Shown: positions 24,840 to 37,056, counted from the stretch's first letter. The stretch is DNA of 64,000 nt from Malachius bipustulatus (GCA_910589415.1 OU342630.1:82580186-82644185), one strand, 5' to 3'. Made by a program: numbers and translations. Notes: generated by a model from the letters alone, not told the origin.

Positions 24840-25547
24840 ACTTAGTCGAGACCGAACTAAGACTCCTTCTTAGACGCCTTCAGCACACGGTGTCCCCTGA
24901 GGTTCTTCTCTATGCTTATTATGGGCATTTCATCAGCCACGTGAACTATGGGCTGGCCGTCTGGGGTGGGTCTGAGAGATCTCTCCGAAGGGTTTTTCTT
25001 CTTTAAAAGAGAGCGATTAGGATCCTGGCTGGCTTGTCAGTGCAGCAGTCATGCAGAGGCCATTTCAGGCGGCTTGGACTTCTTGCCGTGCCTGCTTTGT
25101 ATGTCTTCTCTCTGCTCAAACTGATCCACAAAAATCAGGATAGACTCTTACCTTACCGATTCACCCATCACTTCACCACAGTACCAGGTTCAATTTGTTC
25201 AAACCTCCTACACACCATCTGACGTCTTCAGAAAGGACATTCACGTACGCATCTCTGTCCTTCCACCCCCCATCCCTACCTGCCGTCTGATATTAAAACA
25301 CCTAAAACTCAAACCCTTGATCCACCATCATAGAGATGGAACTATACCTCGATCGAGACCTGACGTCTTTAGTGTCTCTGCGCGCCTCGACCCTCACTGT
25401 TCCCGGTGTTATGTTGACTTGCTGTGCGTTTTAAATTTTTACTGTTTGTGTTTATGTTTGTTTTTATTATTTCTGTAATAAAGCTGTTGTACTGAGCAAT
25501 GAATGTTGTAATTCAAGTACAATAAAGAAATTTGTAATTGTAATTGT
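24840..25547 (+). pseudogene. 3' end of a CR1/Jockey-like LINE (end of reverse transcriptase, 3' UTR and tail)
   Basis: The plus-strand translation contains VLLYAYYGHFISHVNYGLAV, then after an in-frame stop KRAIRILAGLSVQQSCRGHF and RRLGLLAVPALYVFSLL. These are the conserved motifs of the reverse-transcriptase thumb and C-terminal region in CR1/Jockey-type LINEs (typical form: SCRxxFxxLGLLTVPxLY). After a frameshift near 25215 the last part runs ILKHLKLKPLIHHHRDGTIP to CYVDLLCVLNF and a stop at about 25434. The copy then continues through an AT-rich 3' UTR with AATAAAG and ends in a short TTGTAA-type repeat, the tail form of this LINE group. The copy is 5'-truncated and broken by a stop and a frameshift, so it is inactive. 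A second, shorter copy lies on the minus strand at 33.98-34.29 kb. Confidence 0.85.
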
Positions 25548-25551
25548 AATT

Positions 25552-25902
25552 GAAGGGGTAAGTAGCAAAAGGGTATAAGTAACATTTTCCTTTAAAACGA
25601 CTTATGTATCAATTTACAAAGTTAATATTACAATTTATTTGGTGGTAAAGAGATACAACTGATTTTCTGGTATTCAGAGACATCTACAAGCAAAGGGGTA
25701 TAAGTAACATTTTTTCAAAAAATGCCTAACACTACTATGAGAGTGTAATATTTAAAAAAATATTTGGCCCCTATCCTATTACTTCCCAAAATATGACTAA
25801 AAAATAAATATCACAGATTTTTTTAAAAACCAGCAGACTTTGATGGCTCTGTTCTCAGTTTCTAAATTATGTTACTTATACCCTTTTGCTTCTTACCCCT
25901 TC
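25552..25902. mobile_element. 351-bp MITE inserted in the LINE tail, AATT target duplication
   Basis: Terminal inverted repeats of 34 bases with one mismatch occupy 25552-25585 and 25869-25902 (GAAGGGGTAAGTAGC and its complement). AATT flanks both sides (25548-25551 and 25903-25906). The left AATT is also the last unit of the LINE tail, so the duplication is consistent but not independent proof. An internal motif CAAAGGGGTATAAGTAAC repeats the end sequence near 25692. It has no coding capacity. Confidence 0.85.
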
Positions 25903-25906
25903 AATT

Positions 25907-26306
25907 ATAACCGAAGACCCTCACCTAACACTTGTCATGCATGTCATTCTAAATACAGAGTTGTCCAAACAATCGACCAGATTTCACAGGAATAAAAGAC
26001 GAAGAAGAATCAACAGACCATCAGTTGACTTTCATCATCTCAGATTTATTGTTTACATTTTTAACTCTTTTTAACTGGAGAATAATCGAGAATAATTTGT
26101 CAGTGTTCTATTATAACAATATGTTATAGCATAGTAAGTAGGCAAATAAATCATTACTTATGAAATTATTCAGTCGAAACCGCAAACTTTATAATACTTA
26201 CTAATCTATTGTAGAGTTATGATAGTTTTCTGTTATATTGAGATACATACGACAAATCAGCTGACTTATAGCGAAATATTTATTGCCTTAAAAGTTAATT
26301 TACATC
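25907..26306. other. AT-rich DNA, nothing recognised
   Basis: One 62-codon plus-strand frame is open, partly within the MITE end, and is unrecognised. No repeat structure was seen. Confidence 0.5.
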
Positions 26307-26308
26307 TA

Positions 26309-26429
26309 ACGGCACCGACATGGGCCGGGTGTTTAACATGGACTTGCATTTTTGTTATAATAAATGAATTTTGAATTGATGCATTATTAATAAAAATGCA
26401 CGTCCTGACCCGGTCCGTGTCCGTGCCGT
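26309..26429. mobile_element. 121-bp palindromic MITE with ACGGCAC ends
   Basis: ACGGCACCGACATGGGCCGGGT at the left matches the complement of ACCCGGTCCGTGTCCGTGCCGT at the right, with ATGCA-rich matching continuing inward (about 50 bases per arm). TA lies at 26307-26308 and 26430-26431, fitting a TA target duplication. The termini are much more GC-rich than the surroundings. Confidence 0.75.
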
Positions 26430-26854
26430 TATAGGTAAATAATTGACCTTGAAGCTCGGCAGGTACCTAAATAAGCTAGGACTTGTTGAAGATAAATATG
26501 TAATAGTAGGAAATATAAAGAAAAAAAATAAAACAAAAGAACTTCCTGTAATCTACGGTGCGGCAGCGTAATTTCTTTTTTTTTAAATCCCACCATTGCT
26601 GGCTGTAGAGGTCGTGGGGAGGTGGGCCTGGTCTCATTGGTCAGGAGTAGTTCTAAAGTTTTGTTTGCTTTCCCGTCAATAGCATCATAATATGTCAAAA
26701 CAATAAGCACCGTGCGTTGGCCGTCGAGGCGTACTTTTCGAAAAAAATTATCTGTGATCGCAAATCATCGTACCATCCAAAATTGCTTTAATGTAGCCCC
26801 CTTGGACGCTGTTTCCTGAAATGTGTCACTTCATTTAGACAAATGACTATTGTG

Positions 26855-27624
26855 ACAAGACGAAGAACTGCAGTCCCTCGGCCCACCAGATTAGCTTGAA
26901 TGAGAACATTGAGCAGTAAAGAGCTTCAATCTTGCGATCCTCACGATGCTCTGCTCGCTTTTGGATTTTCCGATCGTTCAGTATGAAAAATTCTTTACGA
27001 TGACCTTCATTACCGATACATGTTGGTGATTGTGCAGGGACTCTCGGAACGCGTTTTTTTTGAAGAAAATTGAAAAAATTCCTGAGGAAGCAATTGTTTT
27101 TTCAGTGATGAAGCCCATTTTCACCTGCGCGGATGTGTCAATAAGCAGAACATGCACTACTAGGCTCACACCATCCCTGAGAATTACATCAAAAGGTCTT
27201 TGCATTCACCTAAAGTCACAGGATGGTGTGGAATTTCCTCAGCTGGGATTGTTGGCAATGATGTCAGAGTGACAGTGAATTCAGACCGGTATGTGAACAT
27301 TTTGGAGCAATTTTTTTCAATGACTTTATGAACTGAACTTTTGTTGATATTTAGTTCCAACATGAGGAAGTAAAGGCTTTCACTTCAAGGGCATCTATGA
27401 TTGTTTTGAAGGAACACGTTCCGGAGTGCCTCATCTCGTTAAGGGGCGATTTTGAGTGGCCAGCCCGCTCCTCCGATTTGACCCCTTGCGATTTTTCGTG
27501 GAGTTATTTGAAAACACGCGCTTATGTCAACCATCCAAGGATTCTACAAGATCTGAAGGCGAAAATCCGGGCAGAAATTGCCAACATACCCGCTGATATC
27601 CGGGTAAAATTAAAATTTTATTAA
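26855..27624 (+). pseudogene. Mariner/IS630-type transposase pseudogene (DDE region)
   Basis: Several frames of the plus strand together give most of a transposase of the insect SETMAR/DUF4817 type. First comes SDRSV, a stop, then KILYDDLHYRY and VIVQGLSERVFFE, which is the end of the HTH region. Near 27100 follows FSDEAHFHLRGCVNKQNMHY, holding the first catalytic Asp. Then come LHSPKVTGWCGISSAG and VTVNSDRYVNILEQFF. Finally 27360-27624 reads EEVKAFTSRASM through RGDFEWPARSSDLTPCDF, holding the last catalytic Asp, to EIANIPADI. The middle Asp motif (family form FQQDGATAH) has decayed to FQHEEVKAF. At least two frameshifts and several stops break the gene, so it is inactive. It is a separate copy from the 341-745 fragment. 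No terminal repeats were found around it. Confidence 0.85.
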
Positions 27625-29279
27625 TATTTAAATGTTGGTATGCCAATCGATGAAATACCTACCCGTGGTAGTTTCATCGCATCAACTTCAACAATTAGGC
27701 ACAACACACTTTCTATTCATCTTTGCTTATCACTTATTCAGAAAAAAATAAAATAGAGTAGCATGACATCCTGAAAGTGCCAATTTCTACGTGTTAGCAT
27801 ATCTGGCCTGACTCTCTTATACACTGACTATGAAGTTTTGGTCCGACCATCACTGTTAAAATACAGCTCACATTCGCTCACCTTATTTAGCTTACATCGT
27901 GACAATGATGTAAAAGGTTCTTGATGTTGTATAGAAAGATAGATCCTGTATGGTAAGAAGGGTTGTATGATCTTAGCCAAATTATGAGCAGGATAAGCGC
28001 ACGAAAAACATGTAGCTGTGAGAAAATATGTATCTATAGGTACTTAGAAAACTAGGAACTCTGACTGCCTAACTAATTGGATATAATAAGAAATTATGTA
28101 AAATTATAGCTTAATTTCAATTAGTTATTTGAAATTTAAAACAAATGTTATAAATAATTATAACAGCCTTATTTTAAGACAGGGATAAGAAAATAAGACT
28201 TATTTCTTGAATAAGTGGAAAAAATTAAGTGCGGCATAATTTACCGACTGGAACAACTTAACCAGCTGTTAATTTCGGGAATATAATCTGTGAAGGGAAA
28301 GGGTCCAGCAGTTCCGCATTATCACCAAAACCAAAACAGATAGTGCCCGTTCTGTATGTAAATGATACAACATTGGAAATGCACACTCCATTAAACAATT
28401 ACAACTCAATTATGCAAAGCGCCACGGGTCGGACTATCGCCTCTCTCGGAAATTAACAGAGTTGCGTTAAAACAGTTGAATCTGACAGGAAACTACAGAA
28501 TGGGCCTGCGATTAAACTCACTGGATCTGCCGTTGCGCTAATTTAAATCTGTGATGTATTTGCTAATTATTATAGAACATGGATTTCGGAAATTAAATAG
28601 CTGCTCTGGTATTATGTAGTGATAAACGGGGGATATAACTCATGAATTATAATGGTCGAGGCTATTATTAGTGACATAATGGAAATTAACAAATTTAAAT
28701 TTGGATGAGGGCTGCACCGAGGTTTCGGCTCTTGGTTAATGTGCAGAGAAATGTGGGAGAATAGGTTCAGTTATACAGAATGTCAACTACTCAAATTTGG
28801 ATAGTTCTATATATGTATAACACATCCCGTGTACTCGTAGCTATAGAACAAAAATCTCAGTACCTACCTACCTACCTACTTAAGTATTTTTTTCTTATAA
28901 GTTAAGTTGTTTATGAATGGAAGCATTCGTCTACGAATTAAGCGAGTTTCACTAATCTAATGAAAACCCAAATGCTTTTGTGGAAGGTCATCTCCGAAAT
29001 TAATTTTCTGTTAATATATGGATCAAAATTTTTGATGATTATGTCAGAAGTTAATCTTGATTTAACTTTCCATAGACTAGGCTAAATTATGATATTTTCT
29101 GATACTTTCACAACAAGAACTTTTAACATCATTGAAGATGTGCATTGAATTCAGAAGAAACAGTTGGTTTAATAAACATGGTGCATTTGAGCAATTTTTT
29201 CTTTAGCAATTATTCTTTACCAAAAGCGCACTAAAACGTAAACCGTTTTCGAGAAAAAAAAACGGCAGTTTATGATGAA
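27625..29279. other. AT-rich DNA without recognisable genes
   Basis: A TACC microsatellite lies at about 28860-28880. No other structure was recognised. Confidence 0.5.
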
Positions 29280-29790
29280 AAAAAGAAAACATGAAAAAGA
29301 GTAGCAATACGACTTAGGTCGTAGGTTGACAACCATAAGAGGAGGCCATTTTCAGTAAAATTGTTATTATTTTTGTTGTTTTGTATTCTATACCTATGCT
29401 TAGTTCCCTTGAATAAATATTTTTGACCCATATTGTGCACACAACTTTTGCATTGCTTTTTTTGTCATAAAATGCCGTTTTGCAGTTATTATTATAATTT
29501 TTAGAGTTTCGTAGTGGCAAAAAAATTTCACGCAACACTAAAACCTCCGCCACTGCCATATGAAAAGAAATTATGAAAAGCCATATGAAAACTTTACTTA
29601 ACGCTCAGAAGAAGTAAATAAAGAAAAATGTAATAAAAGCGGATCAAACGGTTCCTGAGGTATCGCCAAAAAACTTTTTTTGCGGTACCTTGAAAAAGGT
29701 GCTTTTGCGGACTCAAGTTAATAGGAACTTTTTCAGAATGAATCAGGGAATTGCATCTTTCATTTACCGACACATTTTTGAAACACCCTG
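29280..29790. mobile_element. Half of a mariner-type MITE related to the 33.4-34.4-kb element
   Basis: The right end, AAACACCCTG, is followed by TA at 29791-29792. The sequence inward (read on the minus strand: AAAAAGTTCCTATTAAC, then CTCAGGAACCG) matches the left arm of the 33368-34413 element. The left boundary of this copy is uncertain, and the minus frame at 29314-29559 has no known domain. Confidence 0.5.
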
Positions 29791-29792
29791 TA

Positions 29793-32700
29793 GCTGGCCG
29801 TTATTTTTAACTTGATGTTTTTTTAGATCCCTATAATAAAATTTCATTTTTTACGTCAAGGTTCTTACAAACGTTGTCCAGTATCAAGGCAATCGCACCA
29901 GCCAACGTCCAATCAACTAAATTAACAGCGATATTATTTGAGAAATGACTTGGGTCACACCTGAAGTGTATCTAGATTGTGGTCCTTCCATCAGTGTTTC
30001 TTTATTCCCAAATTACTGCGTGTGTGGGTCCATAACGGAGGTGACGTATCGGTGAATCAGTGGTATAATAAAGCCCAACCTGCGCTAGCGATAAGAAGGC
30101 AAATCAAGAATCGAAGTATGTAGGCCAGTCTACCATCACGGCCCTGGATAGCTTCAAAGAGACAGTGAAAAATTAAATTTACTTACGTCTTATAACAATA
30201 ATAATATATAAAGATGGGCTTCTATACTTTAATGATATTGAATTTAATGATATTAAATAACATTGTTAAAGTTTGTTAAAGTGGAAAAAAATCATACATG
30301 ATATCAGAAATAAATCTATATCCTAATCTTTGATCTGATTATGGGATCGTTCCGATATTAACTGCACCAATCAAACTTTCCTAGAGGCCTTGATTCTCAA
30401 CTGTGAAGAGAAATGTTGAAATAGGTGAAATATTTTGATTTTTTGCTTTTTCTCTTGTTCTTTCTGCATCCCCATCAGCTTTTATAAAGTGAAATGAATG
30501 TATGGTTCAGCCGGGGTGTCGATTCACCATATGATCTGGGAAATCGGTGATCTAGTCGGGTCTTTTGGTGTCCCTTCTATTTTATTCATGGATGGATGGA
30601 TTGATGAAAGGCAGCACATATTAATAAAGCTCGTTTGATAAAGTTACTGATCATCTTTTGGCAAACCTGTAAACCGAAAACAAGGCTAGGAAAGAAAAAC
30701 CAAGGCTTACGAAAATTTATATTCTAAATTCAAAGATAGAAAGTTATAAACGTTCAATCAACGCCCTTTATCTTCATCTTTGGGAATTCTAGCGAAATAT
30801 AATTTTAATGGTAGGTACCTATCTTGTGATTTTATTGTATTCTCAAGCTTTTTTGACTTAAAAAGGTTAGGATTTCCAGAGGTTAGTAAATAGTAACCGA
30901 AGATTGTGCTTGATTGAAAGTTTAAGAAAACAATTACGAATAGTTAAGACAACTGCTGACTGGCCTAACAGCCAAGAAAGCAAAATCAAGAATTGAAGCT
31001 TGCTGAGGACGTGAATGACTGACAGGTCTGAGTTCTGTCTGTTTCAGGCCAGGGGTCCGCCAGTTCTAACCAGCTCGGACACCTGGGGCACCTCTCGATA
31101 ACATCTATGAGTTATAATTAATTGTGTTTTTATATTTTGTTTAATCATTCTATTAGAAACGATCTTGGGCGTCATAAAAAGAACAACAGAAACTCTGAAT
31201 ACAATCATTGAATATGCATTTTTGGGATGCCAATGCAAAGTATTTAATCGATCAGACGTTTCATGAACCCTCATGACCGATTAATTTTTAAAGGAATGCA
31301 GTAGAATCTGCATAGCTGATTGGTGTCTCTTAAATAATTTTGTAATTTATACTTTGAAGTTGTATTTAAATTTAAATCTAGATAAATCTTTGGTCTTGGG
31401 AAGATTTACTACGCCTAGTAAGATTTTAATACAGATGGAGAGATGTGGCATTTCTTAAGTTAAAAAACAGAAATAGAGGTATGTTATCCATTAAACTATT
31501 TTTGCAAAATATTTATCTCATTGTGTATCCTATAGTAAATTTCTATATTTAGTCCCAACTCAGTTATTCCCATGTATAACAACTCACTTAACATTTTGGG
31601 AAACTCGTATAGGTTACAAACTGGTGTCAGAGGTATGGGGTAATATACTTATTGCTTGCTACCATCTGGTATAGGCCAGCATGTGACTCAAAAATAAGGA
31701 AACTGAAACATGAAAATTTAAGATCTTCAATTATTGTTCATGATTTCTTATTATATTATTGCGTAAGCCTTGAGAATTAAAACAAGAAAAAATTGAAGCA
31801 TGCAAATCTAAATGCTTATTGAGAAGATCCGGTAGATGTAGCCAACTGTGAGATAAATCTGCCAAGAAATATCTATGCCTTCAAAAAATCCAACTCAAAG
31901 ACTAGACAGCTGTTTTCTGATCTTGAAATTGTTGTGATAAGAGTTTTTTGTACAGCATAATTCTAATGGCTTTAGACAAAACCACAAATATCGCTGGGAT
32001 ATTCACTTAGTGATCAGCCATAAGTGATAACCATAAGCCAGAATTATATTTATTTATTTATATTTTTATTTGCTAAGTGAAAATTTCTCTTCAGCATCAT
32101 AAATCATCAATTCTATACTTATTTTGTATATTTTCGTTCCTTCTGAAAACATCTAAAAACTCCTCATAAAATGGCAGATATGGTCTTTTACGAGGACTTT
32201 AGATTCTGAGCAATGTGGATTTAGTCAGGATGAAGCAGGTTATAAGTAGTTTTTAAAAATCTATGAATCTATGAGAAAAACTATTTTAAAAGTTGAAATT
32301 TTTTCAGTGCTTTGTATCTGAAGACTGCTTTATTTATGTGTTCAATATTATCAGCCGTATCAGCTGAATGAGTAGAAGAACCCTGAACACTTTAGGCATT
32401 TTTAAATTGAAGACAATTGAAAATGCAATCATGCAGACAGGGTGTCTATTAAAAAAAAAAAATAGACGACCCAAGTAGCATTTTAGGGTAAATTTACGTC
32501 GATTCGACGTAATTTAGATATAGTGATCTAATTCACCTAACCTAAATTACGTAAAATTTACCTTGAATTTACGTAACGAAAGACCAAAGTGAGAGTAGAT
32601 ATTACGTAAATTCGTCAACATATTTGGAAACTATTACTATGAAGTAAGTCAATATTACCAAAATAGGTAAATTCGACATCCGTTTTACGTAAAATCGACC

Positions 32701-32984
32701 TAACACTTAGTTAAAATAGGTTATATAAATATTAAATAAATAATTATTCTTGTTTATGTTATTTAATGTTTATCGAAATTGGAATCCGACCACCCCACAC
32801 CGATAGATTATGGTTGGCAGAAGTCAAAACTTTGCATTGTTTACATTCATTACATTCTTTATATGTCCAATTAGTGCGGGACTCTTCTCTATGGCAGCTT
32901 CACTTTTGAAGCTATGAAAAAAGATGAGGGAGAAAAATTGTATGGTTTGAAGAGACCTTCAACCTAAAATAATTTTCAGCTACA
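29793..32984. other. AT-rich DNA, no gene recognised
   Basis: A weak duplicated phrase (AAATCAAGAAT.GAAG) occurs near 30100 and 30985. Bases 32480-32710 contain several TTTACGT/ACGTAAA words in inverted arrangement, perhaps a small degenerate MITE. The small frame at 31044-31274 minus is unrecognised. Confidence 0.4.
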
Positions 32985-33044
32985 CAGGATGGCCCAATAT
33001 CGCTGTACGCCTTACAACTTTGTTATTTTAAATAGGACACCCTA
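32985..33044. mobile_element. Relic of mariner-type MITE ends
   Basis: CAGGATGGCCCAATAT at the left and TAGGACACCCTA followed by TA at the right look like the two ends of a CAGGGTGTCC family brought together by internal deletion, leaving about 60 bases. Confidence 0.4.
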
Positions 33045-33367
33045 TATATTATTATTCAATGATATAGATAGGTACAATCTTTACCTTAAAAAAGGTCCAC
33101 GTAAAGAATCGCGTATAGAATAGAGGTATAAATTATAAGTTCCCGAATGTCACTTGTCGCCAGTTGTCATATTCTAGACAGTAAAGGTGGCGAGTACGAG
33201 CGTCTCAGTTCTTTCTAAAGTTATTCTGGGATACAATGTGACAGATCAACTGACATGTTATTTCAACTGCCTCGATCAGCTGTACAATATTCTATATGAC
33301 CACATCCTAGATTCTAATAGGTCAGCCTAGAATCTAGGCAAACAAGAAGAACAGATGTAATAGTATT
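33045..33367. other. AT-rich DNA, nothing recognised
   Basis: No gene or repeat was recognised between the MITE relic and the next element. Confidence 0.5.
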
Positions 33368-34413
33368 CAGGGCTATCCTAAATAAGGAGGTAATTCCTTC
33401 GCTCATTATTAGTAAAAAAGTTCCTATTAACGTGGGTTCGCAAATGTTACCGTTTTTGAGATATACACGGTGACGAAGAAAGACTTTTTTTCCAGTTTAT
33501 TGATAAATATCTCAGGAACCGATTGAGTTAAAATGCTCAACTTTGGACAAGACCATTGATGTTAGCTATACTTTCTTGTTGTTGACTATTTTTTTTATAC
33601 GCCAGTGAGGGAGATTTTGGGGTTGCATTATGTTTTTTGACCCTAAATTCTAAGTCATTGGGCGAATTGACATTTTAAGCTGCCAATATTTTTTACACAA
33701 AAAAGGTCCTTATGATCATAATTGCCGATGTGAACCGTTTTCAAGAAAAACAGCGATTTACAATTGCTTCGAATGTTTCAAAACGTGTCAGACAAGGAAG
33801 GGCAAAAAACTTCGCTCAATGCTATAAAAAGTCTCCCAATGGCACAAAAACTATAATTGGTAAACTAAAAAAAAAAAAAAAATTGGTATCATTGTACAAA
33901 AGCTGAGTTCCTTTTCCCAAACGGTTTCCGAGATATCTTCAAAATATTGCAAAAAATAATCGTTTCTTGACATCCAAATGCAAATGCAAATGCAATTTCT
34001 TTTCTTTATTGTACTTGAATTACAACAGTCATTGCTCAGTACAACAGCGTCATTACAGAAATTATAAAAACAAACATAAAGACAAACATTAAAAATTTAA
34101 AACACACAGCATGTCAACATAACACCGGTAACAGTGAGGATGGAGACGCGCCGAGACACCAAAGAAATCAGTTCTCGATCGAGGCATAGTTCCATCTCTA
34201 TGATAAGGATGGATCAAGGCTTTGAGTTTTAGGTGTTTTAATATCAGACTGCAGGTAGGGATGGGGGGGTGGAAGGACAATATACCAGAGGTAGTGTCAT
34301 CCTGTATCTCGAAAACGGTGCAATATCGATCACACGTTAATTGAAATATTTTTCCTCAGAATTAGCCAAGGAATTACTCCCTAGTTTTTTTGCACTTATT
34401 TAGGAAAGCCCTG
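33368..34413. mobile_element. Mariner-type MITE carrying a nested LINE fragment
   Basis: The left end CAGGGCTATCCTAAATAAGG and the right end CTTATTTAGGAAAGCCCTG are inverted repeats. The match continues inward for roughly 90 bases per arm with indels (blocks GTAATTCCTT and AATTAACGTG). TA follows the right end at 34414-34415; the left flank has lost it. The internal frame 33712-33906 is unrecognised. A minus-strand LINE 3' end occupies about 33967-34290. Confidence 0.7.
33967..34290 (-). pseudogene. Second copy of the CR1/Jockey-like LINE 3' end
   Basis: On the minus strand, bases 34280 down to 34089 encode PPIPTCSLILKHLKLKALIH to CYVDMLCVLNF and a stop, closely matching the 3' part of the LINE at 25.2-25.43 kb. 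The 3' UTR and AATAAAG-type end follow. The tail is a repeat of TTGCAT/TTTGCA units (33978-33998) rather than TTGTAA. It is a severely 5'-truncated insertion into the mariner-type MITE and is non-functional. Confidence 0.85.
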
Positions 34414-34415
34414 TA

Positions 34416-36261
34416 TAAGTAATATAATGAGAGTATGCAATCAAAGTAATTATTGTTTAATAATATTTTTAATAAATTCCTAATATATGAAAGAGTTGTT
34501 TATTTAATGGAGCAAATGGTACCTACCTAAAAATGGTCAAGGAATGAAAGCTATTTAGAGGAAAGTGTGGGAGTTTCCTGTGTAAATAAGAAGAGTTTTT
34601 CGACTAAGTAAACATGAAATAATTGTCCCACAAAATTTTAATTCTAAACGTCATAACGAACGTGAAATGAATGTTTTCGCTTCTCGTGGTCTGGTCACTA
34701 AACTTGGTTCGCATAATTATCATATTAGTAATTTAATGGTATATTTAACAATGCAAGTCTTGTAGATTTTTCATAATAGGATATATGGTTGGAGCTGATA
34801 AAACAATTACCGCCAATTGATAGTCATGAAACGTCCCTGATTTAAATCTCCGGTAAGTAAATATATTTATAAATTGCAAGTAAATGTTCTCAAAAAGTTC
34901 TTTAACATGCTGAAAATATACCTTGTATGTAATGAAAATATCTCATTAATATTCATACAGCATAGACATGACCAATTGTTAGTTCTAAAGCGATGTGATC
35001 TTTTTGGATCTACTCGTAGGTATATTAAGGACGGTTTACATTTTTATGAAACCTATATGGTACAAATAAATGCTTTATTAAATTGAATATTACATTGGAC
35101 TTTTAGAATCAAAATGGTCTATATATGATGAAAAAAAAACAGTAACTTAGTACTTAGTTGCTATTAAAATTTAAAAACTCAAAAGCGAATATTAAAACGC
35201 AATAATTATAAATATATTATGGACTCTTCTTTATCAGATTTACACTGACAGACCTGGTTCATGTAGCTGCTGAAAGAATAATAAATATGTACATATTATC
35301 ATTTTGTATGTTACTAATGTATTTCGTGTTGGAATATACCTAAAGAATTTATATTTTAAGTGTTATTAAAAGAACATATCCTGTCAGTTTTTACATGGGT
35401 AGCTTGTATTATAATTTTTGATCATCTTTATTAATGCTTTAGCTTGTACAGATTGTTTCGAACAAGCAAAAGATCTTTATGGATGACTTGAATATTAATT
35501 TTAAACAAGGATATACAATTATCAAATAATAAAATAGGTACATACCACATACCTACGTAATTATCTTTATTTCATGAATTTTCATTTTATGAAGATCTAA
35601 GTTTTGCTTAAATTATTGTTTGCAAGGTGATTCACAAATTGGGATATTCCTTTCGAAGACAAGCTCAGGGGCAGAAAGATCTTTTCTGAGGGAAAAAGCG
35701 AAAAAAAAACTGAAATATTATAACCCTAATATGTATAATAATAATTATTGAATTTGATTTATTTGATCACCAAATGGTAAAATAATTGTTGTCAAGAATA
35801 ACAAAAATTATTACCCTTGACTATTATAATAATTGTCGTTCTCAAACTTATTGCTAACATTTATGTTAATGTTTCATCAATAGGAGAAAAAAATAATCCA
35901 GCAATTGGAATATAATTATTTGGAATAATAATGTATTTGCCAATAGTCTAATTTGTTTCGTAACAGATATAGTTTTGCCAATAACTTTTAGATAAATGAA
36001 GTCCATTATTGGGGACTTCATAACCCCTTATAAGCGAAAGTTAGAAGTTATCAATCACCCTGTATAAAAATAACAATCTGAAGAATTTAATTTTTTTCTC
36101 TCAAACACCTCTAAAGCTTTTGAATTCGACAGTCCCTTAAAGTTTTTTTTTTTCAATTGAGTATATCTGTCCCTTTCGGCCTCATTGAGACATATATGTC
36201 CCGTAAGGTATTCAAAAAATTCCATCAGGACAAATATGACCGAATTCCAACATAATATTAT
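34416..36261. other. AT-rich DNA, no gene recognised
   Basis: ATCACCCTG followed by TA near 36054-36062 looks like the end of another mariner-type MITE whose partner end was not identified (a candidate start is near 35625). The rest shows no structure beyond AT-rich words. Confidence 0.4.
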
Positions 36262-36274
36262 ACCAATACATAGA
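36262..36274. repeat. Target-site duplication, left copy (PLE)
   Basis: ACCAATACATAGA, identical to 37604-37616 on the other side of the Penelope-like unit. Confidence 0.8.
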
Positions 36275-36382
36275 ATTTACGTTTTCAACCCTTACTTCGT
36301 AGAATCGCTGCATATTTATTGATTATGAATAAAACACTAATGTTTTATAAAATTCTACTGTATATATTGATCGATGATAGAA

Positions 36383-36427
36383 ACGTTACACGTGTTTCGC
36401 TACTTTTCATGTAGCATCTTCAGACGT
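36383..36427 (-). ncRNA. Hammerhead-ribozyme-like motif of the minus-strand PLE copy
   Basis: On the minus strand the order is ACGT, the core CTGAAGA (fits CUGANGA), an unpaired T, stem GCTAC, loop ATGAAAA, stem GTAGC, core GAAA, the self-complementary ACACGTGT region, the cleavage triplet GTA, then ACGT pairing with the first ACGT. It is the exact mirror of 37494-37538. The base expected to pair at the foot of stem II (the T after CTGAAGA) is not complementary, which weakens the call. Penelope-like elements are known to carry type I hammerheads with very short stem III. Confidence 0.6.
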
Positions 36428-36552
36428 AAATAAAATTATTGATACAGTAACATAGCAACAGTATTACCTAAGTGATCATGAAACAAGTAACTAGATTTAA
36501 ATGAATTTTTAAGAGAACTAACTAGATCATAATGTATTTCTTCAGAATCTTC

Positions 36553-37056
36553 TTAGTTGTTGATATCAAGAAGAAAATCAAGTAGTGGAGAACGATATGT
36601 GTCTAGCTGTTCATTTATTACTGTGTATTGTTGATTATGTAAATGTCTGTGGATCTCTAGAGATTCAAGAAAATTTAATTTAAAATAATGATCACAATGA
36701 TGTAGTAATTCAATTTTGTTGTTTGCTGTTAGAGTGTGATTGTTTTCTATTAAGTGTTTTGCAAAATTTGATCTTTCTGGATGCTTGAGTCTGTAAGAGT
36801 TTAGGTGTTCGTTGTATCTAATTTCTAGATTTCTACAAGTCTGTCCTATATAAACTGAATTACAATGAGAACAGTTTAATCGATAAATTCCAGGTTTCTG
36901 TAATTTAGATAACTTTTCCTTTGCATTCAGCAATATAGAACCATTACTCATAAAAGATTTGAATGAAATATTAAATGTAGTGGTGTTAGAAATTATCCTT
37001 GATATTTGTGTTGAAACGTTTCCAAAGTACGTTAGTATTAGAATTACTGTTCTCAT
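36553..37056 (-). pseudogene. PLE GIY-YIG endonuclease region, minus-strand copy
   Basis: The 167-codon frame is the C-terminal part of a Penelope-like polyprotein. Residues 1-55 are the linker after the reverse transcriptase (ILTYFGNVSTQISRI is the conserved PYxGxVSxxI-type motif). The GIY-YIG nuclease follows: GIY at 56-58, the Cys pair in NCSHCN at 61-66, YIG at 69-71, RNLEIRYNEHL at 75-85 with Arg and His in the usual places, and SNFAKHLIENNH at 96-107. A Glu in NFLESLEI (about 131) is the candidate catalytic acid. The frame ends at a natural stop. The reverse transcriptase (several hundred residues upstream) is missing because the copy is 5'-truncated, and the apparent start codon is just where the inversion begins. 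The endonuclease itself is uninterrupted. Confidence 0.9.

Noticed and set aside
36553..37056. The GIY-YIG frame as a host endonuclease gene
   Set aside because: It is flanked by Penelope-like 3' sequence, mirrored by a second copy and enclosed by a target duplication, so it belongs to the retroelement.
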